This document shows positions 26,059-35,584 of a stretch of 47,568 bases of DNA, piece by piece. The first letter of the stretch is position 1; the number at the start of each line of letters is the position of its first letter. The position numbers and the translations under genes are program-made. The DNA is taken from positions 1 to 47,568 of the forward strand of contig QHXW01000021.1 of the NCBI GenBank assembly GCA_003223115.1. The letters are read 5' to 3'. Source of the stretch: Acidobacteriota bacterium (GTDB lineage: Bacteria; Acidobacteriota; Terriglobia; Bryobacterales; Bryobacteraceae). The notes under the pieces were generated by a model. The model saw only the letters and a list, made by a program, of their open reading frames with translations. It was not told the DNA's origin and ran no database searches.

Positions 26059-26685
26059 ATGGCCCATTTGGCACACGTGCTGGAACTGGTCAAGACGCAC
26101 CGCCTGCTGCTCCAAGCCGATGCACATCTGCCCAACGTCTGCACTCTGGTTACCGGTGAGCCGGTGCGTGGTTCATGGTGGGGGCATCCTCGAAGTCACG
26201 AAATTTTCCGTGTGAATTGCAGTCTCGCCGGTCATCCCGATGTCCTGCTGCTCAAGCTCATCTCCGAAAAGAACACCTACGTGCATCGTGCGCTTTGGCC
26301 GGCCATCGTAGCGGTAGGCCAGGCCCGAGAATCTTGGCAGATGGGTGGCTTATCACGTGATGCGTTGGTTCTTCTGGAGAAGCTCGAGCGTGGATCACCG
26401 CTTGAAACCAGCGGAGGGTCATCGAAAGCGGCGTCGGAACTCGAGAAACTGTTGTTGATCCACAGCGAGCAGTTTCACACCGAAAGCGGGTCACATGCGC
26501 GGAGCCTCGAAAGCTGGGACGCGTGGCGCCGGCGCAGGAACTTCAAACACGTGCTCCCGCGTGTTCCTCAGGCTAAGCGCCAACTCGAGGGTGTGCTCGA
26601 AGTTTTGAACGCCGAGTTCGGCGGCCGCGGCCGCTTGCCCTGGCAGCGCCGCACTGAGTCCGGCCGGACTAGCCGCCGGCTATAA
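26059..26685 (+). CDS. Conserved protein of unknown function
   Basis: A protein of about 208 residues from the ATG at 26059 (the frame is open from 25975). No signal peptide is visible. It carries GEPVRGSWWGHP near residue 36 and VHRALWPAIVAV near residue 80. I recall these as a conserved pair in an uncharacterised bacterial family, without a known function. The C-terminus is Arg-rich (RRRRNFKHVLPR, GRGRLPWQRR), which could contact nucleic acid. It stands alone between the TPR gene and a small secreted protein, and no clear ribosome binding site marks the start. Confidence 0.65.
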   Translation: MAHLAHVLELVKTHRLLLQADAHLPNVCTLVTGEPVRGSWWGHPRSHEIFRVNCSLAGHPDVLLLKLISEKNTYVHRALWPAIVAVGQARESWQMGGLSRDALVLLEKLERGSPLETSGGSSKAASELEKLLLIHSEQFHTESGSHARSLESWDAWRRRRNFKHVLPRVPQAKRQLEGVLEVLNAEFGGRGRLPWQRRTESGRTSRRL

Positions 26686-26722
26686 TTACGTGATACGCCA
26701 CGGGATCTTGGATATTGGGCAT

Positions 26723-26751
26723 TTTACTTTTCGAGTGTGCCGGAATATAGT
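26723..26751 (+). promoter_or_regulatory. Sigma-70-type promoter of the small secreted protein
   Basis: TTTACT (26723-26728) and TATAGT (26746-26751) are separated by 17 bases. The expected start of transcription lies about 30 bases before the ATG at 26791, which has a strong GGGAGG ribosome binding site. This is one of the best promoter matches in the window. Confidence 0.55.
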
Positions 26752-26790
26752 GTTCGGTGCACGATCTAACAATTCCCAGAGGGAGGATCT

Positions 26791-27144
26791 ATGAAACGCA
26801 GCTTTTGGAGCACCCTCGCGCTTTGCCTCGGTTTGGTCGTCGGGCTGACTTTAGTGCCTGGCGTAAGCGCGAAGACAGCGAAGGCAGCTAAGGTAAAGAA
26901 GGGTAAGATTACGGGGACGGTCCACATGATCAATAAGGACACCTCGACACTCACGGTTTCGAAGGGCAGCGTGCAGCGGCCGGTGGGCTACACAGCCGAC
27001 ACCAAGTGGATCTACGGCACGCAGGGCAGCAATAAACCCGCGACCTTCGATCAGTTGAAAGAGGGATGGTACATCAACTGTGACGGGACGTTCGAAGGTA
27101 CCAAACTGATGGCCTCCGCCTGCCGGTTTAGAGAAGCCAAATAG
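26791..27144 (+). CDS. Small secreted beta-barrel-like protein of unknown function
   Basis: A 117-residue product with signal peptide KRSFWSTLALCLGLVVGLTLVPGVSA, a Lys/Ala-rich stretch, then a beta pattern (GKITGTVHMINKDTSTLTVS, VGYTADTKWIYGT, FDQLKEGWYINCDGTFEGT). That pattern resembles small OB-fold-like exported proteins (DUF5666 type), an assignment I hold loosely. Two Cys in the mature part (INCDG, SACRF) could form a disulfide. The ribosome binding site GGGAGG and a good promoter suggest strong expression. It stands alone; a weak terminator follows. Confidence 0.75.
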   Translation: MKRSFWSTLALCLGLVVGLTLVPGVSAKTAKAAKVKKGKITGTVHMINKDTSTLTVSKGSVQRPVGYTADTKWIYGTQGSNKPATFDQLKEGWYINCDGTFEGTKLMASACRFREAK

Positions 27145-27207
27145 CATTTTTCGACGCGGCCCGTACAAATATTAATTCGGCTGGTTGCCAGATTGGGTCG
27201 TAACGGG

Positions 27208-27241
27208 GTGCGACGCCTCGCAGCGACGCACTCCAGCTTTT
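27208..27241 (+). terminator. Possible intrinsic terminator after the small secreted protein
   Basis: GTGCG...CGCAC with inner CGC/GCG forms an 8-bp stem with one A-A mismatch and a six-base loop (27208-27231), followed after a few bases by TTTT (27238-27241). The T run is short and not adjacent, so the call is weak. Confidence 0.3.
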
Positions 27242-27290
27242 CCCCTTCCCGGCCCCGCAAATCGTCCTGCTTTTTTGACAAGATGGACTG

Positions 27291-28634
27291 GTGTTCCGCC
27301 TTCCCAAGCCTTTTCAGCTCTGCCTGTTTGCGCTCTGCCTGACGGGTTGTAAACCGCCCGACGAGTCCGTCCAGAAAGCCATCATCGGCGCCCTGCTCAT
27401 CGATGGGAACGGCGGGCCGCCTATTTCCAATTCGGTGGTCATCGTGGCCGGCTCACGCATTCGGGCGGTGGGCAATCGTGTGACCATGCCGATCCCGGCG
27501 GGTCTTGAAAAGATCGACGGTCAGGGGAAGTTTCTGGTGCCGGGGCTCATCGACCTGCACGTTCACGTGGGCGGTCGCGCTGGGCCGCGGTATCAGGCGG
27601 CCGATTACACCCGGCGGCTTATCGAAGAAAACCTGAATACGTATCTTTACTTCGGTGTAACCACTGTGCGCAGCATGGGCACCGATTCGCAGGCTGGGTT
27701 CGACGTCCGCAAAGCTGAACGTGATGGACAATTGCTGACCGCCAGGCTCTTCACGGCGGGCCGCGGTTTCACGGCGCCGCACGGGCATCCAGCGCAAGAA
27801 GTCGGTGATGTGGTCATCCAGACCGACAGCCCCGAAGAAGCCCGCCGGCAGGTGGAAACCCTGGCATCCCAGCAGGTAGACGCCATCAAGATCTGGGTCG
27901 ACGACCTCGACGGTAAGGCGCCAAAGATCAAGCCGGCCGTGTCGGATGCCATCATCGACGAAGCTCGCAAACAAAACATCCCCGTGACCGCGCATATCCA
28001 TTCGCTGGCTGACACGAAAATGCTTGTAAATGCGGGCGCGGCGGGCTTTCTGCACATGATCCAGGACACCGAGAACATAGACCCCGCGTTTATCGCCAAG
28101 CTGCGGGCGCTTCAGATCGTCTTTGCGCCGACCCTGGTTCGGCAAGAGCTCTCCTGGCTGTACGCCGAACATCCCGATCTCCTGGACGATCCCGACGTCA
28201 TTCGTTCTGTTGACGCCGACGTGCTGGCGGCTGTGAAGGAGACGGCTCGAACCATGAAAGCTACCCCGCATCCACGTCAAGATTTCGACCGTGCCGTACG
28301 CAACACGGGCAGACTGGCGGCAGGCGGAGTGCTTATCGGCAGCGGTTCCGATGGCGGCTCGGCCCTCGATTTTCCAGGCGTCATGACCCACCGCGAGCTC
28401 GAGTTGTTGATCCAGGCCGGTCTCTCGCCCATGGACGTGATTGTCGCGGCTACCCGCAACGGCGCCATAGCCTTGCGTAAACCAGAGGAACTCGGCACCA
28501 TCGAACCGGGTAAACGGTCTGACCTCATGCTCCTAAGCGCCAACCCGCTCGAGGACATCCGGAACCTGCGTAAGATCGACGGGCTGATGTTTAATGGTGA
28601 ATGGGTGGACCGTAACTCCTTGAAACTGAAGTAG
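27291..28634 (+). CDS. Lipoprotein amidohydrolase (imidazolonepropionase-like)
   Basis: A 447-residue metal-dependent hydrolase. The N-terminus LCLFALCLTGC has a lipobox, with Cys20 as the lipidated residue, so the enzyme should be membrane-anchored outside the cytoplasm. The superfamily pattern is complete: HVH at 90-92 (LIDLHVHVGG), Lys in DAIKIWVDD, His in TAHIHS and FLHMIQ, and Asp in IGSGSDGGS. The C-terminus has LGTIEPGKRSDLMLLSANPLEDI, the usual closing strand. The start is a GTG at 27291. It is a relative of the amidohydrolase at 3773 but not its duplicate. Substrate is unknown; dipeptides or cyclic amides are typical for such secreted enzymes. Confidence 0.88.
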   Translation: MFRLPKPFQLCLFALCLTGCKPPDESVQKAIIGALLIDGNGGPPISNSVVIVAGSRIRAVGNRVTMPIPAGLEKIDGQGKFLVPGLIDLHVHVGGRAGPRYQAADYTRRLIEENLNTYLYFGVTTVRSMGTDSQAGFDVRKAERDGQLLTARLFTAGRGFTAPHGHPAQEVGDVVIQTDSPEEARRQVETLASQQVDAIKIWVDDLDGKAPKIKPAVSDAIIDEARKQNIPVTAHIHSLADTKMLVNAGAAGFLHMIQDTENIDPAFIAKLRALQIVFAPTLVRQELSWLYAEHPDLLDDPDVIRSVDADVLAAVKETARTMKATPHPRQDFDRAVRNTGRLAAGGVLIGSGSDGGSALDFPGVMTHRELELLIQAGLSPMDVIVAATRNGAIALRKPEELGTIEPGKRSDLMLLSANPLEDIRNLRKIDGLMFNGEWVDRNSLKLK

Positions 28635-28772
28635 GCTTGACGCCGCGCGACGCTGGCGTATCTGCATTTCAGTCGAACCGGTGGCGGCGCGGAGCCTCTT
28701 GGGATGCCGGGGACACTTTTTTCGGGGAACTCCGGTCCCTGAACTTTCGTAATACACGGCGTTGAGGTGATT

Positions 28773-29699
28773 ATGCGTAGGAGAGTACTGCTGTTCGCTC
28801 CGGCCTTCCTGTTGTTGGCGGGCTGCGATTTCGAGGATTTAGGATCGTCGGATCGGTACACTGCCGATTTTCACTACAGCTACCCACTGAAGCCCGGCGG
28901 CCGTCTGTCGGTTGAGGATTTCAACGGCTCGATCGAGATTTCAAGCTGGGAACAAGATTCGGTGGACATTTCCGGCACCAAGTACGCGGCCACGCCTGAG
29001 CTGCGCGACGCTATCAAGATCGACGTAGTCACTTCCGGTGATTCGATTCACGTCCGCACCGTGCGGCCGTCGGAGCGCCGGGGAAACCTGGGCGCCAAAT
29101 ATCTCATCAAAGTTCCGCGTAAGGTGGAACTCGAGCGCATCAGCAGTTCGAACGGCAGCATACGCGTGAGCGATACCGAAGGTCCCGCCCGGCTGCGCAC
29201 GTCAAACGGTGGCGTTCACGCTTCGGCCATGAAGGGCAATCTGGATGTCCAGACCTCGAACGGCGGAATTGACGTCGAGAACCTCGAGGGTTCGGCCACT
29301 CTCAAAACCTCGAATGGGCGCGTGCACGCCGAAGGCGTACGCGGAACGCTCGATGCCTCAACATCGAATGGCGGCATCAATGTACATCTCACTAGAGCCG
29401 AACCAGGCAAGCCCGTGAAACTGGAGACCTCGAACGGCGGCATCGATTTGAGTCTCGACACTACCAGCCAGAACGACGTCTACGCTTCGACCAGCAACGC
29501 AGGGATCACGGTGCGCATGCCACAATCCATCGGTGCACGCGTGCGGGCGCATACGTCCAACGGCTCCATCTCTTCCGATTTCGATGTTCAAGTGCAAGGC
29601 ACAATCAGCAAGCACAACCTGGAAGGAACCATCGGCTCGGGCGGAGCGTTGCTCGATCTCTCGACTTCAAACGGGGGCATCAGACTGACGAAGCTGTAA
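28773..29699 (+). CDS. DUF4097-type lipoprotein with repeated TSNGG motif
   Basis: A protein of about 308 residues with lipobox (FLLLAGC). The first half is beta-rich (SVEDFNGSIEISSWEQDSVD; KYLIKVPRKVELERI). The second half repeats a TSNGGI-type motif at intervals of about 18-25 residues: LRTSNGGVH, VQTSNGGID, LKTSNGRVH, ASTSNGGIN, LETSNGGID, ASTSNAGIT, AHTSNGSIS, LSTSNGGIR. This is the DUF4097 pattern, expected to form a beta-solenoid. The ATG at 28773 has GAGGTG just upstream; a GTG at 28767 is also in frame. Families with this domain are often envelope adhesin- or sensor-like proteins, but function here is unknown. Confidence 0.88.
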   Translation: MRRRVLLFAPAFLLLAGCDFEDLGSSDRYTADFHYSYPLKPGGRLSVEDFNGSIEISSWEQDSVDISGTKYAATPELRDAIKIDVVTSGDSIHVRTVRPSERRGNLGAKYLIKVPRKVELERISSSNGSIRVSDTEGPARLRTSNGGVHASAMKGNLDVQTSNGGIDVENLEGSATLKTSNGRVHAEGVRGTLDASTSNGGINVHLTRAEPGKPVKLETSNGGIDLSLDTTSQNDVYASTSNAGITVRMPQSIGARVRAHTSNGSISSDFDVQVQGTISKHNLEGTIGSGGALLDLSTSNGGIRLTKL

Positions 29700-29719
29700 G
29701 GGAACGCGTTGGGATCCCT

Positions 29720-32700
29720 CTACCCAATCACCACCAGCAGATCCTTGGCCTCCACCTGCTGCCCGGCCTGGGCGTGAATCGCCGTGACTTTGCCGGCAAC
29801 CGGAGCATAGACGGTGCTCTGCATCTTCATAGCTTCGATTACGAGCAGGCGACCGCCTTTTTCCACGGACTGATTCAGTTCGGCCGCTACGCTCGTGATC
29901 ATGCCCGGTAAAGGCGCTCCTACCTGTCCGGGAATGTTTGGATCCGCCTTGGCCCTCTCGGTCCCGGTGGCTCGCAATAACCGGTCCCGTACCGCCACCT
30001 CTCGTGGCTGGCCGTTCAATTCGAAAAACACAATTCGTGTGCCGTCGGGATGTGGTTCGCCGATGGTGAGGAATTTGATCACCAGGCGCTTGCCGGGCTC
30101 CAGGTCAACGCTGATTTCTTCGCCCTTCCGCATGCCGAAGAAAAATTGTGGAGAGGGCAGGACCTCGACATCACCCCAAACCTGCTGCGCCCTTGCGAAC
30201 TTGACGAAAACGTCCGGGTACATTAAGTAGCTCAGTACCTCATCCTGAGAGGGATGACGGCTGATTTTCTTTTCAATCGTCAGGGACGTTTCTTCGAGAT
30301 GCACGGACGCGAGTCGCGCACCGGGACGGCCGCGGTCCGGCTTACGATTCTGCAGGATAAGTTTCTGCAGCTTTTTCGGCCAGCCGCCCTCAGGCGTTCC
30401 AAGCACGCCGGAGAACATTTCAACCACCGAATTTGGGATCGCCAGATGATGGTCCGGGCCCAGCCGCTCGAACTGCTCCATGGTCATTCCGTGAGTCACC
30501 AGGAATAACGCCATGTCACCGACTACTTTGCTCGAAGGCGTCACCTTCACGATGTCCCCGAAAGCCATGTTGACGTCGGCATAGGTGCGTGCAATTTCGT
30601 GCCAGCGCGGTCCCAATCCCATGGCCTCGGCCTGCTCTTTCAGATTCGTATACTGGCCGCCTGGCATTTCGTGAATGTAGACTTCGGCGGTGCCGCTTCG
30701 CGGTCCGGTATCGAACGGCGCGTAGCAGTCGCGCACCGCTTCCCAGTAATCCGCGCAGATGTTGAGCGCATCCAGATCGATTCCGGTATCGCGTGGGGTG
30801 TGCGCCAAAGCGGCGACCACGGAGTTGAGATTCGGCTGGCTGGTCTGCCCGCTCATGGATGCTATGGCGGCATCGGCGGCATCCACACCTGCTTCGCTGG
30901 CTTTCAAGATGGAAGCCGCGTTGATACCGCTGGTGTCGTGGGTGTGAAAGTGGATCGGAATACCGACCTCATTACGCAGCACGTGAACCAGCGTCTCGGC
31001 AGCGTAAGGCTTGAGCAAGCCTGCCATATCCTTAATGCCGAGCACGTGCGCACCCATGCGCTCCAGCTCTTTGGCGATCTTGACGTAATAGGAAAGCGAA
31101 AACTTTTGGCGCTTGGGGTCGAGGATGTCGCCCGTATAACAAATCGCCGCTTCGCAAATCTTCCCGGTCCCCTCGACCGCCTCCATGGCAACTTTCATAT
31201 TGGGCAGCCAGTTGAGCGAATCGAAAATGCGGAAGATGTCGATGCCCTGCTTCGCCGCTTCTTCCACAAAGCGACGCACGGCGTTGTCCGGATACGCCGA
31301 GTAACCGACGGCATTCGACGCGCGCAACAGCATCTGGAAGCAGATATTCGGAATGGCTTCCCGCAGCCTCCGCAATCGTTGCCACGGGTCCTCGTGCAGG
31401 AAGCGCATCGAGGCGTCGAACGTCGCACCACCCCACATCTCGAGGCTATAAAGATTCGAGAGCCGGTGCGCTACGAAATTCGCAATGGCCAGCATGTCAT
31501 ACGTTCGTACCCGCGTGGCCAGTAAGGACTGGTGCGCATCGCGAAACGTCGTGTCGGTCAGCAACAATTTCTTCCGCGCTCTGGTCCATTCCGCGAACTT
31601 CTTCGGGCCAAGCTCATCGAGCAATTGACGCGTGCCGGCAGGGGCCTGGCTCGAGTCGTGCGCGGGGACCGGCGGCGTGGGGATACGATCAGGCCGCTTC
31701 TTTCCCGCGACTTCCGGATTTTCGTTGACGATGACGTCCCCGAGATAAGCAAGCAACTTCGTCGCCCGGTCCTTGCGCGGCGTGAATCGGAACAGCGAAG
31801 GATTTTCATCGAGGAATGACGTGGTGAGGTCACCCGCTTGAAACTGCGGATTATTGACCAGGTTCTCGAGGAACGGGATGTTAGTCTTGACGCCGCGAAT
31901 GCGGAACTCCCGCAACGCCCGATCCATGCGCCGGCAGGACTGATCGAACTCACGTCCCCAGGCCGTAACCTTCACCAGCAGCGAATCATAAAAGGGCGTG
32001 ATGACCGCGCCACTATAAGCGGAGCCACCGTCTAGCCGGATTCCGAAACCCGCTGGCGACCGGTACGTGTGGATCTTGCCATAGTCGGGAATGAAGTTAT
32101 TTGCCGGATCTTCGGTCGTGATGCGGCACTGCAGGGCGTGCCCGTAGAGCGGCATTCTATCCTGCGCGGGCAAGGATAGTGGCGGATCGTGGAGCCCGAC
32201 GCCTTGCGCCACCAGAATCTGTGACCGGACCAGATCGATGCCTGTCACCATCTCGGTCACCGTGTGTTCCACCTGAATGCGCGGGTTGACTTCAATGAAG
32301 AACCACTCCCCGCTCTCTCGATCGACGAGGAACTCCACGGTACCGGCGTTCGTATAACGCGCGGCCTTGGCAATTCTGATGGCTGCGTCGGCAAGCGCTG
32401 CGCGGATTTCACCGGAGAGTCCTTGCGCCGGAGCGACCTCGACTACTTTCTGATGCCTCCGCTGCACCGAACAGTCGCGTTCATAAAGGTGTAGGATGTT
32501 GCCGTGCTGATCGCCTAGAATCTGGACCTCAATATGCCGCGCGCGCCGAACGTACCTTTCGAGAAAAACTGCGTCGTTGCCGAAAGCGGCGCCCGCTTCC
32601 AGTCGCGCCTCTTCCAGCTTTTCGGCGAATACGCCGGCCTTCTCGACCACGCGCATGCCCCGCCCGCCTCCGCCAAAGGCAGCTTTGATGATGAGCGGAA

Positions 32701-33157
32701 AACCGATTTGCTCGGCCATCTTGCGCGCCGCTTCCGGTGTCGTTACGGGCCGCTCTGTTCCAGGAACCACTGGAACGCCGGCTTCTTGCGCCAGTTTACG
32801 GGCCGCTCGCTTGTCACCCAAGAGCTCGAGCAATTTCGGGCTTGGCCCGACGAACGTAATTCCGGCGCGTTCACAAGCGCGCGGCAACGCGGGATTTTCC
32901 GAAAGAAAGCCGTACCCGGGGTGGATTGCGTCCACTCCCGTCTCTTTGCCCAGCGCTACGATGCCTTCGACGTCAAGGTAGGCTTCGACGGGACCCTTGC
33001 TCTCGCCGATTTCGTAGGCTTCATCCGCCTTGAATCGATGCAGGCTGAGCCGGTCTTCTTTCGAGAAGATGGCTACCGTGCGCAGCCCCAGTTCGGTCGC
33101 TGCCCGCATGATGCGGATAGCGATCTCGCCGCGATTCAAAGCCAGGAGTTTTCTCAT
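29720..33157 (-). CDS. pyc: Pyruvate carboxylase
   Basis: A 1145-residue single-chain pyruvate carboxylase, the family's usual length. It carboxylates pyruvate to oxaloacetate using ATP, bicarbonate and biotin, refilling the TCA cycle. Domains in order: biotin carboxylase (about 1-450, with KAAFGGGGRGMRVV and FFIEVNPRIQVEHTVTE), carboxyltransferase (from about 540, TTFRDAHQSLLATRVR, IHFHTHDTSG), the PC/tetramerisation region, and the biotinyl domain ending the chain (VIEAMKMQS, Lys near 1110). It stands alone on the minus strand, converging with the DUF4097 gene only 20 bases away. No clear ribosome binding site is visible before the ATG at 33157. Confidence 0.97.
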   Translation of the reverse strand: MRKLLALNRGEIAIRIMRAATELGLRTVAIFSKEDRLSLHRFKADEAYEIGESKGPVEAYLDVEGIVALGKETGVDAIHPGYGFLSENPALPRACERAGITFVGPSPKLLELLGDKRAARKLAQEAGVPVVPGTERPVTTPEAARKMAEQIGFPLIIKAAFGGGGRGMRVVEKAGVFAEKLEEARLEAGAAFGNDAVFLERYVRRARHIEVQILGDQHGNILHLYERDCSVQRRHQKVVEVAPAQGLSGEIRAALADAAIRIAKAARYTNAGTVEFLVDRESGEWFFIEVNPRIQVEHTVTEMVTGIDLVRSQILVAQGVGLHDPPLSLPAQDRMPLYGHALQCRITTEDPANNFIPDYGKIHTYRSPAGFGIRLDGGSAYSGAVITPFYDSLLVKVTAWGREFDQSCRRMDRALREFRIRGVKTNIPFLENLVNNPQFQAGDLTTSFLDENPSLFRFTPRKDRATKLLAYLGDVIVNENPEVAGKKRPDRIPTPPVPAHDSSQAPAGTRQLLDELGPKKFAEWTRARKKLLLTDTTFRDAHQSLLATRVRTYDMLAIANFVAHRLSNLYSLEMWGGATFDASMRFLHEDPWQRLRRLREAIPNICFQMLLRASNAVGYSAYPDNAVRRFVEEAAKQGIDIFRIFDSLNWLPNMKVAMEAVEGTGKICEAAICYTGDILDPKRQKFSLSYYVKIAKELERMGAHVLGIKDMAGLLKPYAAETLVHVLRNEVGIPIHFHTHDTSGINAASILKASEAGVDAADAAIASMSGQTSQPNLNSVVAALAHTPRDTGIDLDALNICADYWEAVRDCYAPFDTGPRSGTAEVYIHEMPGGQYTNLKEQAEAMGLGPRWHEIARTYADVNMAFGDIVKVTPSSKVVGDMALFLVTHGMTMEQFERLGPDHHLAIPNSVVEMFSGVLGTPEGGWPKKLQKLILQNRKPDRGRPGARLASVHLEETSLTIEKKISRHPSQDEVLSYLMYPDVFVKFARAQQVWGDVEVLPSPQFFFGMRKGEEISVDLEPGKRLVIKFLTIGEPHPDGTRIVFFELNGQPREVAVRDRLLRATGTERAKADPNIPGQVGAPLPGMITSVAAELNQSVEKGGRLLVIEAMKMQSTVYAPVAGKVTAIHAQAGQQVEAKDLLVVIG

Positions 33158-33237
33158 TTGGGAGAAGTTCTGAAGTGATTCGTCCGGATATGCCGCGAAT
33201 CATCTGTCAAACAGTTATTATGCACCGGCAGTGAGAT

Positions 33238-34488
33238 TCAATCTTTAAGCGCTTGATGAATGCGTTCCGCCAGCATATCCACGAAGCGATCCGCGATGAA
33301 ACCGTTCATCCGGCTCGCTACCTCGCCATGTTTGTTCACGATAATCGTGGTGGGAATCGAGGTGACCTGCATCAATCGTGATAAACCGTCCTCAAAATAT
33401 ACCGGGATCTCCCAATGGTTCTCTTTGAGGAACGGTGAAACCAGCTCGCGGTCTTCGTCCGTGTTCACGGAGATGAAAACGACATCTGGATTCTCCGCGA
33501 AATTGCGCTTTGCTTCTGCGTAGAGCGGATGTTGCGCGCGGCACGGGCCGCACCAGGTGGCCCAGAAATCGAAAATCACGGTTTTCCCTTTGAGTGTCGA
33601 GAGCTTCAACGCATCGCCATCCAGTGCCGGCAGCGTGAAATCCATCACCGATGCGGCTTGCGCGTTCGGGTCAGCTTCGCGCATCCGCAGTTTGCGTTCC
33701 CCAACGAGGGCGGTGGTGCGGTCGTATGATTCCAGGATCAGGTCCCCCAAGCCTTTTTCTGAGCCCTTGAGCTTCTTGTACAGGTCCCCCATCCGTATGC
33801 GGTCCTGCGTACGGGCGGAATCCGTATTGCGACTATCGGAAATCGTGAACGCATCCGCATAACGCGTGATGGCCTCTTCGTCGCGTCCCAGTTTGACCAG
33901 CCATTTCGCGATCTCGCGCGTGCCTTCAGCGGTGGGGTATTCCTGGTAACTTTTTCGGGCCAAGGCCAAAGCGTCTTCATACTTACCCAGGTTGCCGGTG
34001 GCACGCGCCTCGAGCACCAAGGCGCGAGCCACGCCCCGGTCGAGTTCCATCAACCAATCGGCCTTACTGAAATGGCCCACCGGCGGCTGTTTTCGTAAAC
34101 CCGCCACCTGCTCCTCATAACGCTTGGCATACTTGAGGGCACGTTCGGCGCTCTCCTTGGATTCATTCGAAAGCAACGCTCGCGTGACTCGGTCCAGGAT
34201 CTGCGGATCGCCCGCTTCGCGATCGAGCACATGTTCTCCATACAGAACGATTCTCTTCTCGTCCTTGCTTTCGATTGAGGCCTTCACCAGCGCGCGCTCG
34301 ATCTCCGGACGTTTGGTTGAGTCGGGGTACTTCGCCAGGTGATTTTCCAGCGCGCGAATGAAATCCACCTGGCTGCTGCCGGCTTCAGCCAGAGCTGCGT
34401 TCAAGTCCGCATCTTCGGAGGCGCTGGGGTCTTTTTGCTGAGCCGCCGCCGTAAGAGCGAGGAGCAGCAGCAGGAGACAGAACTTCAT
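33238..34488 (-). CDS. Secreted TlpA-like thioredoxin with helical-repeat N-terminus
   Basis: A 416-residue protein starting at 34488 (the frame is open further upstream, but [17 protein letters not shown] is a clear signal peptide, and this ATG overlaps the previous stop by four bases). Residues 30-270 form helical TPR-like repeats (ALVLEARATGNLGKYEDALALARKSYQEYP, KWLVKLGRDEEAITRYADAF). The C-terminal 140 residues are a TlpA/ResA-type thioredoxin fold with CxxC in FDFWATWCGPCRAQHP near residue 312 and the cis-Pro loop VTSIPTTIIV. It is probably a periplasmic thiol-disulfide oxidoreductase. It is the fourth gene after yebC, ruvC and an unknown secreted protein. Confidence 0.85.
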   Translation of the reverse strand: MKFCLLLLLLALTAAAQQKDPSASEDADLNAALAEAGSSQVDFIRALENHLAKYPDSTKRPEIERALVKASIESKDEKRIVLYGEHVLDREAGDPQILDRVTRALLSNESKESAERALKYAKRYEEQVAGLRKQPPVGHFSKADWLMELDRGVARALVLEARATGNLGKYEDALALARKSYQEYPTAEGTREIAKWLVKLGRDEEAITRYADAFTISDSRNTDSARTQDRIRMGDLYKKLKGSEKGLGDLILESYDRTTALVGERKLRMREADPNAQAASVMDFTLPALDGDALKLSTLKGKTVIFDFWATWCGPCRAQHPLYAEAKRNFAENPDVVFISVNTDEDRELVSPFLKENHWEIPVYFEDGLSRLMQVTSIPTTIIVNKHGEVASRMNGFIADRFVDMLAERIHQALKD

Positions 34489-35093
34489 CTGTTTGCGCGG
34501 ATGGCGTCCGCCATACCGGCTGCGCGTTCGCGCGCCATGTGAATGTAGGTGTCGTTCTTGGCGATCCTGTCGAGCATGGGAAGCAACTGCTGTGGGGCGA
34601 CCAATCGCTTGCGGTCGAATGACACCTGGAGCAGCAGAAGCGCCTTGTTCACTCCCAGTTTGTCGTATTTCGCCGCACGCTCCAGATTGATCAGGTGCTG
34701 CTCGGTTTCGATGATGCGCTCGAACCAATCAGCCAGCGCCCGTGCGTCCACATCCTCCGAGTAATTGAATTTGACCTCGTGTTTTTCTGTCCCGCCATCG
34801 AACCGGAACGTCTTCATGCCCATGAATGCGACCCTGAGCGGGGACTCGAGGGGCCGGTCAAAACGCCCCAGTTTGTCGGCCAGATCGAAAAGCGCGCCCA
34901 CATCGTTTGTCGGGATCTGAAATTTCAAAGGCCGGTCGTCATTCGCGGCTTCCTTGTATTCGCCGTTTCCATCCCGGTCGATGACGATCTCCACGTAGGC
35001 GGGCGTGCTCCCTGGAAAGGTTTTCGAGTAAAAAAGCCTGGCCGGTGTGGCAGCCAAGAGGGGAACAGCCACCAGCGCCAGGGCCCATCTCAT
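34485..35093 (-). CDS. Secreted protein of unknown function
   Basis: A 202-residue product with signal peptide [18 protein letters not shown]. The mature part has strands [16 protein letters not shown] and [30 protein letters not shown], then a helical C-terminus ([22 protein letters not shown]). Its start overlaps the ruvC stop (ATGA at 35090-35093) and its stop overlaps the TlpA-like gene. It therefore sits in one transcription unit with ruvC and a redox protein. I do not recognise the family; co-translation suggests a link to the downstream thioredoxin. Confidence 0.75.
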   Translation of the reverse strand: MRWALALVAVPLLAATPARLFYSKTFPGSTPAYVEIVIDRDGNGEYKEAANDDRPLKFQIPTNDVGALFDLADKLGRFDRPLESPLRVAFMGMKTFRFDGGTEKHEVKFNYSEDVDARALADWFERIIETEQHLINLERAAKYDKLGVNKALLLLQVSFDRKRLVAPQQLLPMLDRIAKNDTYIHMARERAAGMADAIRANR

Positions 35094-35584
35094 CGGCGCA
35101 CCGCCTCAATGCGCTGCTCCGCGGTGCGGCGCGCGGCGTGGCACATGGCCACCGCAAGCGCATCGCACGCATCTTCCGAGTCGATCGCTTGCCCCAGTAG
35201 AGACCGCACCATCATCTTCACCTGGCCCTTCTCCGCCCTGCCGTAACCGACTACACTCATTTTGATTTCAAGCGGCGAGTATTCTCCGAACTCGAGTCCT
35301 GCTTCCGAGATGACAAGCAGGGCTACGCCCCTGACGTGCGCCAGCTTCAAGGCCGTTTTCACGTTGAGTGCGGTGAACACCTGCTCCACGGCTCCGTCCG
35401 AGGGCTCAAAGCGGGCAATCACATTCCGCAGTTCCCGGGAAATCTCGCATAAGCGGGATTCAAACGGCGATTTGGTATCGGTGCGGATGACCCCAGCCGA
35501 AATCAGCCGGTGGATACGGCCATCGCTGTCGATAATGCCGTAACCGGTGCGCTCGGCACCGCAATCGATGCCCAGGACCCGCAT
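35090..35584 (-). CDS. ruvC: Holliday junction resolvase RuvC
   Basis: A 164-residue endonuclease that cuts Holliday junctions during homologous recombination and repair. Catalytic acids are all present and at the positions of the E. coli enzyme: Asp7 ([13 protein letters not shown]), Glu67 ([11 protein letters not shown]), Asp138 and Asp141 ([16 protein letters not shown]). The segment [19 protein letters not shown] is also typical. The start directly follows the stop of the YebC-family gene upstream, as often seen. ruvA and ruvB are not in the window. Confidence 0.97.
   Translation of the reverse strand: MRVLGIDCGAERTGYGIIDSDGRIHRLISAGVIRTDTKSPFESRLCEISRELRNVIARFEPSDGAVEQVFTALNVKTALKLAHVRGVALLVISEAGLEFGEYSPLEIKMSVVGYGRAEKGQVKMMVRSLLGQAIDSEDACDALAVAMCHAARRTAEQRIEAVRR

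Noticed and set aside
27273-27278. TTGACA as a -35 box before the lipoprotein amidohydrolase
   Set aside because: A -10 box at 17 bases would fall inside the coding region, past the GTG start at 27291.
27453-28391. Minus-strand open frame of 312 codons
   Set aside because: It is antisense to an amidohydrolase with a complete metal-ligand pattern.
30599-31525. Plus-strand open frame of 308 codons
   Set aside because: It lies opposite the carboxyltransferase part of pyruvate carboxylase and has no recognisable domain.
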